DNA of 64,000 nucleotides from Promerops cafer (Eukaryota; Chordata; Aves; Passeriformes; Nectariniidae). The stretch covers positions 1,509,917-1,573,916 of the forward strand of contig VZSE01013216.1 of NCBI GenBank assembly GCA_013398275.1, written 5' to 3'. Shown one piece after another: positions 42,030 through 52,612 of the stretch. The translations under genes and the position numbers were made by a program. The notes below the pieces were generated by a model. That model worked only from the letters and a program-made list of their open reading frames with translations, was not told the origin of the DNA and ran no database searches. Positions within the stretch are counted from its first letter, which is position 1. The number at the start of each line of letters is the position of its first letter.

Positions 42030-42170
42030 AGACTAGATGGAGTTAGAGAATAAAGTAGGTATTTATTAAAAGGCCTCAGTGGATACACCTTGGCCAGTAC
42101 AAGAGCCCAGCCAGGACTACACTGAAGATGAACCCAAAATGGTCATAAAAATGAACAACTGGTCACGAGG
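42030..42170 (-). mobile_element. Endogenous retrovirus LTR-like fragment (old copy)
   Basis: Landmarks are ggtatttattaaaaggcc, ggatacaccttggccagtac, aagagcccagccaggactac, and ggtcacgaggtctcacac. Together they resemble the polyadenylation (R/U5) part of LTRs that I recall as abundant in passerine genomes. Read on the minus strand it contains AATAAATA, fitting the LTR poly(A) signal. No internal retroviral genes are present. The identity comes from memory of a repeat family, not from a comparison. The element may continue to about 42400, where the sequence becomes GC-rich. Confidence 0.5.
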
Positions 42171-43040
42171 TCTCACACTAAAGCAGTACAGAATCTGAAA
42201 AACATAAAAGCTAAAACCTGAGGCATCAGGAGGGAGCCCCCGGAACACGGACCAGCGGAGAGGAGGGGGCACAGCCACCTGGAGGCAGCCCTGCCTGCTG
42301 TTACAGCTCAGACTGCTCATCTCTGCCAGACTTAAGGCAATGCTTTCAGAAAGCCCTGACCAGGAGAGCCCCATAAACTGGGGGATCTCAATCATGACTA
42401 ACCAACTGCCAGAAAGAGGAAAAAAAAAAAGTGTATGTCTAGGAAATGTTTTTCACATATCTGAGAACAAGTAATTTGTTTGTTGAAGATAAAAGTCATT
42501 TGTTTGGTTGTGGGGTTTTTTAAGTTGCAGTTCTGCGAAAGACATGCAATTTTAAAAGCAACAGCCTGTGTTAAATTTATCACAACTTTGCAATGGGATT
42601 TAGAAACCTGAAGCTTGACTTATAAACAGCTCATGGGGACAAACGCTTCACAACATAGCTTCACATTAATTACTGTAATGTAAAAATGAAAAAAACTGTA
42701 CTGCAGTCTGTTCGTGCATGGACAGGTGAAGGCTCTGGGACCTCCTCAACATGAAGAATATTTCCAGGGAAAAGAAAGAAAAAAGCCCACATAGACACAG
42801 TGTCACAGTATCCAACAATTTCCTTGGACATCTGATAATACCTAACTTTTTCCTTAAACAGAAAAGTTGAATCTATGCTATTGATATGATCAGCTAAATT
42901 CACCAATTACAAAATTTTCTAGCTTCACTCCTGTGGAAGAAATGGGAGAATAACATGAATTCTAGCTACTTTTCAGCCTTAAAAAGAAATCTCTCACCAA
43001 CAATCACATGTAAAGATACATAACAATTACAATAAATATA

Positions 43041-43083
43041 GGTATTGTGGAGATATTGTGAGATATACCTGAGATATTGTGGC
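43041..43083. repeat. Degenerate short repeat of agatattgtg
   Basis: Three imperfect copies of a g(a)gatattgtg-type motif occur in 43 bases (ggtattgtgg, agatattgtg, gagatattgtgg). It is simple local repetition with no further meaning visible. Confidence 0.7.
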
Positions 43084-43963
43084 ATCCTTCCAGTTATTGA
43101 ACATCATTAAGAGTTTATACCATTTTTTTTTATATATAGCTGTTTCCAGCCTGAAGCATCCCCAGTTTTGATGAAGTTAAAAGCCAAGTTCCTCAAGCAT
43201 CATGACTGATACCTTAATGGGCAGGCTCAAAACTATTTTAGGACTTTTCCCAGTAAATCCAAAAGCTTTAATTGTTCATATTTTTCTTTCAATGCCCCCA
43301 AGAGCATGTGAATTATGGCAAGTAGATTCATTATCCAGTTTGATGAGTTATCATCACCACAGACACTGTGATTTTAGGTGTTCTGGTCTTCATGTAATTG
43401 TTACTCCTCCTGTTTTGACAAAGATTAATTGAGAAAAGCAGTACCACTAGCGTAGGCATTTGTACAATCAAGGCCACTGTCATCTATTCTTGGTGTCATA
43501 ACTCAGACCACAGTTTCACAGGCATCACTGTGAATGCAAAGGAAACATAATAGTGACATTTAAGAAGGTTAAGACAGAAGCAGCAGTATATTTGATTCCA
43601 AATGCTATTACGTAAACTTAAGATATGGACTCAAATTATGTACAATTGTTTCATGAGTAACAAAAATTCTACATAAAAGCAGTTCTAGAGTTTTTCCCCC
43701 TTGAATTTTTTTTAAAAAAACCTGAAAGCTTGTTTTCTTTTTTTTTTTCTTGTCCTAAACTTATACTAAATGTAAACAATTTGGTGGTGACATGAGCTAA
43801 AGAACCTTGCTGTGAGATTTCACACTAGAACACAGCACAATAGCTAAAAAAAGTAAGAGTTGTGGCTATGGTAACCCAAAGTGAAATATGTTATTTGCAT
43901 CAGTTTATAACCATACTGAGATGCAATTTACACATTACTGATGTAACAGGACATGATTGATGC

Positions 43964-44008
43964 AATCACCTATCACAACAAATCACCTACAAATCACCTA
44001 TCACAACA
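43964..44008. repeat. 28-bp-spaced direct repeat
   Basis: The 17-base motif aatcacctatcacaaca occurs at 43964-43980 and again at 43992-44008. A partial copy (aatcaccta) lies between them at 43981. This is local slippage-type repetition. Confidence 0.85.
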
Positions 44009-47000
44009 CGAAGCAACAAGGTGTTTTTTAAATTTGTTTCTGAAAAGCATTCATGGGGAAAAATGCACAGATCTGGCCCTGGACATCTCATGGGTGATTT
44101 AAAAGAAAAGATAAAGAAAATAATAAGACTTCTGCATTAAAATATTCTGCTCTTTCATTTTCTGTTCCTAATTTCTTTTCTCTCCCTTTTAGTTAGTGCA
44201 AACGATACACGCTTAAAACGCCTTCTACTAAAGACAGCAGCAAAACTTCCATGCACTGGCTCCAGGTAAATCACTTGCAATCAGCATTACAGCAAGACAG
44301 AACACCTGACTGGCATGTCTCGAGTTCTAGTATTACTTTGAGTAAAATCTAGCTTATAACCATTCTAGACTGGTATCTGACCAAGCACAGCTGATTCGCT
44401 AAAACTTTAGAAATCCATTGTGCAGACACTCCTCGGGTCTGTCTGGTCTGTCCTTTCATCTCCCTCCACATGGAATCAACTGTGTGACACCACCAGTGAC
44501 TAAGTGGTCACAGTCATTGAATGTTTGTAACAGAGAAACTTGGTTTTAAAATATGACCAAAACAGTAAGAGGGCTACTGAAAATGTAATGTTGAGATGTG
44601 CCAAATGGGAGAAAACCCTATTTCAGTGTCAAGTGAATATGAGATTTTACAAAATCTTACTCTTTTTTTCCCCCCCTGGTTAGCTCAGAGAAAGCAGGGA
44701 AAAAAATTTCAGCATAGAAAATACTTCCTGAGCTGTGAAACTTGAAGGGGAAGTTATAGCTATAATGCTCCTGATGCACAAACCAAGCCAGTGAGAAAAG
44801 CTGCCCAAACCAACACTCAGATCCCACCTCTATACAATGTCAGCCAAGGAATGGTCCTTCATGCCAAGTTCGTATTTCATAACAAGTAATGTATCCCATT
44901 CCCCTCAGTCATGGTAAATCTGGTGGTTTTGTTAATCAAAATATTCCTAATACTCCTAAATGTCTTTTTCAACAGTTTCACTGTCTGCAATCGAAAATTT
45001 TACTTCAGAGCTTAGTTGTGGTGGACACAGTTTACTTTTTAACTTGTAAATTATTTTGCTGAGAAAAAATAGTTGCATGATTTTTTCTTACACATGACAA
45101 AGAAAGCAATAAAATTGCCATTTTGTTGTTTTATGTGGGCTGTTTCAGCACTTCAAAAGGAAGAGAAAATCCTGGTTTTAGAGACATAGATTCATTGAAA
45201 AAAATCTAAATTGGAAAATAGAGAAAAGTCACTCAGGAAATTTACTTTCATGCAGACAGCCTTTAACTCGTAAAAGACTACAGTAGCTCTTTAAAGATTA
45301 GGGAAGTTTCAGTAGGACAGGCACATTTGCTGAAAATTCTGTAACTTTCATTTTCTCTACAGAAGCTTTTGGTAAGATTCCCCAATGGACCGTACATTCT
45401 TTTCTTTTATTCATATTAGGAGCAGGTAGTAAATATTGAAAAATAATTTATAAATACTACATTTATTTCCAGAGATCAATTCTTCAATTTAATGATGAAC
45501 TACAATAAAAACTATCTGCAAATCAGCATTCATGAAAAGAGAACTGTTAGTATGAAACTTGCACTTGTGCAAATACTTGGTTTCACATTCAGGTGCTGCC
45601 TAGGGTAAAGCCTATCATCAATATATTTGTGAACAAGGAATGATTGAAAGTATTTGTCCTCATTGTCTTTGAGGAAGAGAAGGGAAGCCAGCCTCATTTA
45701 ACCTATGACAGCTATGAACCTTCTAAATAGAAGAATTTATTTTTCTAAAAAACATGGACCTGAAATGAATGCTTGAACTTTCCTCCCTTCAGCCCAAGAC
45801 TGTGGCTTCTGCATGTGTTACAGCCCCTTTGCACAATGTTATAGAGAAGAAAGTCTTTCTTTGCAGCACTGATTTGGTTTCAGATCCATTACATCCAGGC
45901 AGAATAAGCATTTTGAGTATTTAAGAAATTTAAATGAAGTTCCCAGAAAGGAGATTGCAATCTTCTGCTAAATCACCTGTGCCATCTGCCCAAAATTTCC
46001 TCCAGAAATTACTATGAAAACATACAGCCTAGAACATAACAGATCCCCAGATTTCCATGTAGATGTGTTCTTAAAGTTCAGTATAATTATCTTCTCAACA
46101 AGATTTAGTAATAATCACAGACTTTTCCTTAGGTAATTTAAGGTTTTCATAAACAGTGAAGACATTTCAGCATCTTGGTCTATATACAGATGAAATCCAT
46201 GATCATAGAAAACTTACAAAAATGTCTCTTCAGGGAAAATGAGAATATTTTGCTGCATTTACTAAATAATTTAGCAGCTGCATTCTCCCTTTTTTCTTGG
46301 GAAAGGAAAAGGTACATTCTGGCAGAGATGCATGGTATCAATTTGACTCAGTTGTGCTCTGCCTAACAGACTCCTGGGTGTCAGGATGAACAGCTGTGAT
46401 CTCTCTTGGCTTCTCACCCAGGGTCATCCCCAGGACTCAGTCAGCATCCTGTCAGCCTGCACTCAGCACCTCCCTCAGCACTAGTGACACAGCATGGATT
46501 ACAACTATGACAACCAGCCAGGCTTCAAGAGCTGTGGCTTCTATCACAGGCATCCACTGTGATCTCGACACATTAAGGCAGCTGCACTTACACAGGACAG
46601 GCTTTCTTGAAAGAAAGATAACAGCCTCTCAGCAGAGACAGCAGCATTCCAAAATATTGGCAAAATATTGCCATTGATGAGTAGCGTTTGCTGAACTCAT
46701 TTAGGTCTGCCTGAAAATTGCCCATGAACAGTTAACAAGATTCTCAAATGTGCTCATTATCTGGAGGATTATTCCTGATGTGCAGTCAGCTCATAAAAGG
46801 TTTGCTGCAAATACAGTCCTCATCAAGACGATTACTTACAGAAGTTACACAGCTCAGCTTTCTGTGCTCCGACTGGGTGGCTTCTCTGGTTTGCACAGCA
46901 TGAGCTGTGAATAGTGCAATTAAATGCACAACTTCGTGTCACGGTACGGAAACACGATGCTAAACATTTGCTTTTTGCCATCGTCTATCCTCAATGCTTG

Positions 47001-47056
47001 AGCCTTTTATTACTTATAGTATGACTACCAGGTCAGAAAAAGAGATCTAAAAAAAG

Positions 47057-47083
47057 GGATCCTTGTTTTAAAAACAAGGATCC
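47057..47083. repeat. Perfect 13-bp inverted repeat
   Basis: GGATCCTTGTTTT (47057-47069) and its exact reverse complement AAAACAAGGATCC (47071-47083) are separated by one base. This makes a near-continuous palindrome with a BamHI-type GGATCC at each end. It could extrude as a cruciform. The one-base loop makes a microRNA-like hairpin unlikely. Confidence 0.95.
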
Positions 47084-47195
47084 AAAAGTTTAAACACTGC
47101 TACTGCCCTGCTAGAAAGCCTTCTTTCACTCCAAAGAAAAAAGGAAAGGAAGTGACACCTTCCTTTGCCTGTGTAATTGTCCCCAAATGTGATAC

Positions 47196-47274
47196 AGCCT
47201 ATTCCAAAAATAGACAGACAAAATCCAAAGCTGATCANTAGCCTATTCCAACAGACAAAATCCAAAGCTGATCA
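47196..47274. repeat. Duplicated segment flanking an unresolved base (N)
   Basis: An unresolved base lies at 47238. The segment agcctattcca..cagacaaaatccaaagctga..tca occurs on both sides: 47196-47237 (42 bases) and 47240-47274 (35 bases, lacking seven bases after attcca). The layout fits an imperfectly joined contig or a gap-filling scar better than a true duplication. Confidence 0.9.
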
Positions 47275-47964
47275 AAGCTTTTCACTCTCCCTGTGACATC
47301 CCATATCCTCCTGGTCTTCAAATTTCAACACCAAATTAAAGATCATGGCACAACTGAAAAAAAATATCATCCTTATAGAGATGATATACTGAATCCATCA
47401 TCAGGACTAAAAGACAATCTATAAATTAATTTGCTATACACTTAAATATTGAAAGCAACTTTTGAAATATTTACTATTGATAAGGTTAAAAATATTCTGA
47501 ACAACTTCTGGGCAAACTGCTAAAGGAAGTAGAGTAACGTGGGCATTGAAGTGCTTTCAGTCATTATTCTGATCATAGTGATCTTTGTTCACATACTTTA
47601 TTCCTCCTCGTTTCCAAATGAGTGAATTGACACAAAATTTTTAATTCACTATAGTTTGACTACAAGAATTTTACACTCTGATTTAATTCCTTATAATTCA
47701 CATCCTTGATATACAAGTCCCACAAGGCTATAAATTTGTTTCAGGTCACAGCACATGACAACAAAAAGGTTTGCTGTCACAGACTTTGATAATGTGAGTA
47801 ATTTTGCAAAATTCCTAGAATTATTCCTGTGTTGCAGCTAAGCCTGAGTTAGATGCTTGTTTAGGATCTTGATTAATTAGCATCATCTTTAATAATAGAA
47901 TTTGGCAACCTCTGAAATTCTTGACTGCTAAAACATCACTAAGTATTTCACTGCTTAGTTCATA

Positions 47965-48051
47965 TTTCCCTGCCTAATCAAGCTATGTATTTTCTTGCTC
48001 GTGCAAGCTTTCCCTGCCTAATCAAGCTATGTATTTTCTTGCTCGTGCAAG
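47965..48051. repeat. 44-bp tandem duplication with internal hairpin
   Basis: The unit starting tttccctgcctaatcaagct spans 47965-48008 and is repeated without a mismatch at 48009-48051, where the last base diverges. Each unit ends in cttgctcgtgcaag, a 5-bp-arm inverted repeat. The perfect identity suggests recent origin or an assembly effect. Confidence 0.95.
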
Positions 48052-50551
48052 AAATTACTGGGCAGGACCAATGTTATGAGAAATAATCTGTAGGAGCAAT
48101 TGCCTTGTGACCAAAAAATTACACAACATAGCTACTTATCCAACCCCTCTGCGATACTAAAAAGAGGAAGCGATATCAGTCCTGGAGGCAAAAATAATCT
48201 CACCTAAATTACAGACCAAGACTTCTCAGCTAACTGCATTAGCTATTTGTATAGGTATTGCATTTACACTACTTGCCAATTTTGCTTATGCTCTTTTATT
48301 TGAAATCTCTTCCCTGTATATAGCACAAAACTCAACTAAAGAAGGAATATGAACTTTAATTTTTACATCTTCACCTCACAAGAACTGGAATAGGAGGGAG
48401 CTCTCATTTTGGTTTTCCCCTCAATCTTCCTAAAAAATAAGTAAATTTAAAATTTTAGTCATCAGGGAAACTACAGCCTGCACACTCTTAACCACTTCAC
48501 CCGCGCTTTGCCCAAAAATTCTACAGGGTTTGTAGAAACCAAACCAAAGCACACCATCTCAACTCCTATTGTTCTTTTTAAAAGGCAAAGTAAACAAAAA
48601 AAACCCCACCAAATATGCAACAGAAAAAACAAATTTGTTTCAAGAGACAGCAATCCGAGGGCCAATATAAGAAGCATTCATCCCACACAGGTACCTATAG
48701 ATTTCATAACTGAGAAAAAAATTCCCTACAACAGCTCAGAATCTTTTTTCAAAATGGAGTAAGGCTTTTGTTGCTTCTAATCCTTTCAGAGCACACAAGA
48801 TTGGATATCACAGCCATGACATTGCTGGACTGAAAAGCTATTTTATGTAATTTTGCAGTCTGTAAGAGGCATTGGTTACAATTTTCCTTTCCCTCAGATA
48901 TCTGCACAGTGCTCATGGTAACTAATGCACCTACACTTAGGAAAGAAAAGATGCAGAACATCATAAACTTTTAGATAATGCAATATATAGTTTCCTAAAA
49001 TAATTCATCATATGCAGAATATTACACTTATTTGTGAGACTTTAATGCTGGAGTCCATTAAACACACTGACTTATGTATCTCTCACTCTACAGCTCCAAT
49101 CCACGATTGCTGTATTTCTTTCTTTATTAATGCAGTTTTCTAGACTTTACACTCTTGTGTCTTCATTACATTATGGCTTTTTGCACTTGGTGGTTTTCCT
49201 CACTGGCATTTCCAGTGGAAGCATTAGCAGAGCTTCACAGTGAAGCCAGAAACACAACCAACCTACCAGACCAGGGATGGGGTTTGCCTTTCTCAGAACT
49301 ATATCACAGCAGGTTGTTAAAGCAGAATACATGCCCTCTCCAGACATTACAGTAGCATCTGTGTATACATTTATCACAACCATATTTATTTAGGATGTAC
49401 ATGTCTGCCCTGCCAATATTTTGTGTTCTGCAGCCCTGTGGAGCAATTAAAGGTCTCACTTAAATGCACTGCTCCCAAACATTTGCTGGTACTGCTTGAT
49501 GGGAAAAGATTGCAAACCCTGAGTCCTGTGACAATTAATGATGGCAATCACAGCCCACCTCGACCTAATTAAATTGCCCCAGTAATAGGGCAAAACAAAT
49601 TGAAAGTGATAAAGCTCTGAAACAGGCAAAAAATTCACATTACCCTATTTTGTAAAAGGGAAGAGCAACATGTGAGTTCTAGTCATTAAATAATTAAAAT
49701 TGCATGTAATGAAGACTAGCAGGACAGCACTAGCTATAAGAATTTATAAGGAGAACACAGTCTGTATAGATTTAGCAAATGTTCAGGTTGTTTCTCTGTT
49801 GTTCTCAAACTTCAGTGAAATAATGACACAGGGTACCTAACAGTCCTTTCATTCCGATGGCCTGCCTAGAGGGTGGTCTGACTGCAATGTGTCAGTGGTG
49901 TGAAATCAGAGAGGACATTTCTAAGAAGGCTTCTATCTTTTTATATGAATACCTATTTTGTTCTATCCAAAGTAAATGTTAAATATTTCAGAGACTCTTC
50001 CAAAAAGCTCCTGTTTTGTATGCTTCTACTATCCTTTAGCTCTGAAGTAACACGGTAGTAAAGCTCAGGAAGGTGGAGCCTACAGGCACTCTCCAGCTAT
50101 TGATGTGCTTTGGAGGAGTCAGCACTGAGCTGGCAGGCTTGAGGCAGCTTGTCTCATTTCCACAAAATGATGATAAACAGAACTGGTTCCCAGCAAAATT
50201 GCCTAGAGCAATGGAAGGTTCAGGACTGGCACATTCTCTCGATCCAGGAAAAGTCTCCATATTACCTGATGCTGGAGGCAAGACTGGAACAGCCCAAGAT
50301 AGGGCTGCCAGTGCCAGAACCCTGTCCAGCCAGGCAACTCTCTGCACACCAGCCAGTGAAGTACCACCATTACTAGGCTGCCATCGTGATTCATCTTACA
50401 TGGTCCACAAACTATGTTTGCTCATGGAAAGACTGGTTTGGGGGGAGAGGAGAAGGAAGCCAACAAGAATAACTGAACTGTGTTAATTTATTTTTAGACT
50501 TTTATGGAGTCTACTCGAGCGCTGATCTTTACATGGGTAAGACAGCATACA

Positions 50552-50568
50552 TCTCTCTCTCTCTCTCT
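50552..50568. repeat. (TC)n microsatellite
   Basis: About eight and a half uninterrupted TC dinucleotides, about 0.55 kb upstream of the first candidate B3GALT1 acceptor. It is short, but as a pyrimidine run it could act as a PTB-type binding tract in the intron. Confidence 0.95.
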
Positions 50569-51096
50569 TCTGTACCTTTCCCAATCAGTTCCATTCTGTC
50601 TGATTTCCACCAAAGTGTGTTCTGGCTAGCAGGACACACATTAACATTTAGACCAAATTAGATTTGTAAGTATTTGTGTGCATAGCTGCTACAGATGCTG
50701 TTGATCCTAGAACAAAGTACACTATTTTTCATTCTTTTAATAATTTTAAAATGTTCCACAGCACATTTTGAAAGACTGGCCAGAAGAAATGCTAAGAAGC
50801 AAGAAAATGCTAGAAACCATAAAATTATTTTCATATACCTTTAAAATTATCTAAATGGTCAACATGCTATGCATGCTTATCTTCTTTTATAGAAAACCAT
50901 CTGCAAGAAATTACCAATCATAAAGGCACTACTTCAGCTACACTGCTCTATTCCACTACACTATCTTGCATTTTGGTACCTCATGAGGAAAAAAGGAATA
51001 TCTGGGAAATACATTAAGACACTTCGCTTATTAATGGCCAACCATATATAAGCTCATTTTTCATGCCATAGGCTTTTATGGTCTCGCAATGGAAAA

Positions 51097-51117
51097 TTTT
51101 TCTTCATATTTTTCAGA
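51097..51117 (+). other. Candidate alternative 3' splice acceptor (distal)
   Basis: A longer uridine-rich tract (ttttcttcatatttttcag) ends in AG at 51115-51116. The exon would then begin at 51117, about 229 bases before the B3GALT1 ATG. The tract is stronger than that of the proximal site at 51278. Using this site would lengthen the 5' UTR within the terminal exon and add further upstream ATGs. Confidence 0.4.
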
Positions 51118-51258
51118 AATAACAGAAAATTCCATGAAATGGAAGCCGCTGCTAGTAAAAGAAGAAAAGCTGAGTATCATCAGGCTTAATAGCTCCTGTT
51201 TGAGATCCATGAATGATTACAGAGTTACTTTTCCATATCGAACTTTCAAGTTTCATTA

Positions 51259-51279
51259 ATAATATGCTGCCTCTCCAGG
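51259..51279 (+). other. Candidate 3' splice acceptor of the B3GALT1 coding exon (proximal)
   Basis: A short pyrimidine-rich tract (tgctgcctctccag) ends in AG at 51277-51278, so the exon would begin at 51279, 67 bases before the B3GALT1 ATG. Vertebrate B3GALT1 has non-coding upstream exons and one coding exon, so an acceptor close to the ATG is expected. A competing acceptor lies at 51116. Nothing in the sequence alone decides between them. Confidence 0.45.
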
Positions 51280-51293
51280 ACACAGGTGCACTC

Positions 51294-51329
51294 ATGGTAC
51301 AAAGGCTATCGGTTCATTACATGGAATAG
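51294..51329 (+). promoter_or_regulatory. Short upstream ORF in the B3GALT1 5' leader
   Basis: An ATG at 51294 opens an 11-codon frame plus TAG at 51327-51329. A second in-frame ATG lies at 51321. The frame differs from that of B3GALT1 and ends 16 bases before its ATG. With either candidate acceptor it falls inside the mature 5' UTR, so it could dampen translation or force reinitiation. The open frame is seen directly; the regulatory effect is inferred. Confidence 0.4.
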
Positions 51330-51345
51330 AAGAGCTAGAGGAACA

Positions 51346-52326
51346 ATGGCTTCAAAGGTTTCATGTCTATACATTTTGACAGTAGTTTGTTGGGCAAGCG
51401 CTCTTTGGTACTTAAGTATAACTCGTCCTACTTCTTCCTACACGGGCCACAGACAGGTCAGTAGCATATCCATAGCCAGAAAAAATGTTTCCTTTGGCAA
51501 CATAAGAACTCGACCTATAAACCCACACTCCTTTGACTTCCTTATCAATGAACCCAACAAATGTGAGAAGAGCGCCCCATTCTTGGTCATTCTTATCAGT
51601 ACGACTCACAAAGAGTTTGATGCAAGGCAAGCCATTCGAGAAACGTGGGGAGATGAAAACAACTTTAAAGGAATTAAAATCGCCACACTATTTCTTCTTG
51701 GAAAAAATGCAGACCCTGTGTTAAATCAAATGGTAGAACAAGAAAGCCAAATTTTTCATGACATTATTGTGGAAGATTTTATCGACTCTTACCATAACCT
51801 CACTCTGAAAACGTTGATGGGGATGAGGTGGGTAGCAACATTTTGTTCAAAAGCAAAATATGTTATGAAGACAGACAGTGATATTTTTGTAAATATGGAC
51901 AATCTTATTTATAAGCTGCTCAAACCTAACACCAAGCCAAGGAGAAGGTACTTCACTGGTTATGTTATAAATGGAGGACCAATAAGAGATGTTCGCAGTA
52001 AGTGGTACATGCCCAGAGATTTGTATCCCGACAGCAATTACCCACCCTTCTGTTCAGGCACTGGCTACATTTTTTCAGCTGATGTAGCAGAACTGATTTA
52101 CAAAACCTCCCTTCATACCAGACTTCTTCATCTTGAAGATGTGTACGTTGGACTCTGCCTCCGGAAGCTGGGCATTCACCCCTTCCAAAACAGTGGCTTC
52201 AATCACTGGAAAATGGCCTACAGCTTGTGCAGGTACCGCAGGGTGATCACAGTGCACCAGATAACACCAGAAGAAATGCACAGAATTTGGAATGACATGT
52301 CCAGCAAGAAACATCTTCGATGTTAA
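51346..52326 (+). CDS. B3GALT1: Beta-1,3-galactosyltransferase 1, complete single-exon coding region
   Basis: This is a GT31 family Golgi enzyme that transfers galactose from UDP-galactose in beta-1,3 linkage to terminal GlcNAc, building type 1 chains on glycoproteins and glycolipids. The frame encodes 326 residues, the usual B3GALT1 length and shorter than B3GALT2. Seen in order: a short cytoplasmic tail; one hydrophobic signal-anchor at about residues 7-26 (type II topology); a stem to about residue 75; and the catalytic domain. Family motifs are AIRETW (96-101), the metal/UDP-binding DSD (177-179) in KTDSDIFVN, and EDVYVG (264-269). N-glycosylation sequons lie at N47 and N151. The start is chosen because ATG has A at -3 and G at +4. 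The frame stays open 20 codons upstream but contains no in-frame ATG there. The C terminus ends in KKHLRC before TAA. No frameshift or missing key residue is visible. Family and domain identity is near certain; the paralogue call rests on length and on near-identity to vertebrate B3GALT1 as I recall it. Confidence 0.97.
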   Translation: MASKVSCLYILTVVCWASALWYLSITRPTSSYTGHRQVSSISIARKNVSFGNIRTRPINPHSFDFLINEPNKCEKSAPFLVILISTTHKEFDARQAIRETWGDENNFKGIKIATLFLLGKNADPVLNQMVEQESQIFHDIIVEDFIDSYHNLTLKTLMGMRWVATFCSKAKYVMKTDSDIFVNMDNLIYKLLKPNTKPRRRYFTGYVINGGPIRDVRSKWYMPRDLYPDSNYPPFCSGTGYIFSADVAELIYKTSLHTRLLHLEDVYVGLCLRKLGIHPFQNSGFNHWKMAYSLCRYRRVITVHQITPEEMHRIWNDMSSKKHLRC

Positions 52327-52606
52327 GATTTTTACAGATGTAAATACCTTTTTTTAAATTTTGGTTGGGTTTGGTTATTTTTTGACAAAGTGATCTGCTG
52401 ATTTACAGGTTAAACTGTGGGATATTAACTGTGAAAGGATTTTTAATGACTGATTTTTCATTCTCACTTTGACTACTGGTTTACAAACTTCAGGCTCTTT
52501 TTCATAAGGACATTATGCCAACTGAAAGAACCTAGAGTCAAATCTCAGATTTTGTATATTATCATCTATTGCACATATTCATTCTTGCATCTGTGTGTAA
52601 AAGGAC

Positions 52607-52612
52607 AATAAA
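52607..52612 (+). terminator. Proximal poly(A) signal AATAAA
   Basis: The first canonical hexamer after the B3GALT1 stop codon, 280 bases downstream. It is followed within about 15-30 bases by the U/G-containing stretch attatgagctgc. It would give a short 3' UTR isoform. There is no transcript evidence in the sequence itself. Confidence 0.45.

Larger units (their letters stand above)
42400..51090. other. Presumed last B3GALT1 intron, with local duplications
   Basis: No coding exon is supported. The stretch contains the direct repeats at 43.0 and 43.96 kb, the palindrome at 47057, the N-flanking duplication at 47196, the 44-bp duplication at 47965 and the (TC)n at 50552. A GC-richer segment at 50.04-50.40 kb has overlapping frames on both strands (137 and 103 codons) with no domain resemblance. 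Confidence 0.5.

Noticed and set aside
47057..47083. MicroRNA precursor
   Set aside because: The 13-bp arms with a one-base loop are too short and the loop too small for a pre-miRNA; it is a palindrome instead.
50036..50486. 137-codon + and 103-codon - frames
   Set aside because: No ATG in a good context, no domain resemblance, and competing frames on both strands. They lie in the presumed intron just upstream of B3GALT1.
51286..51345. N-terminal extension of B3GALT1 by 20 codons
   Set aside because: The open frame upstream of 51346 has no in-frame ATG (its first codon is GTG), whereas the ATG at 51346 has a strong context and gives the usual 326-residue protein.
51412..51630. Minus-strand frame inside B3GALT1 (also 52075-52314)
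   Set aside because: These are antisense shadows of the B3GALT1 coding sequence, without independent support.
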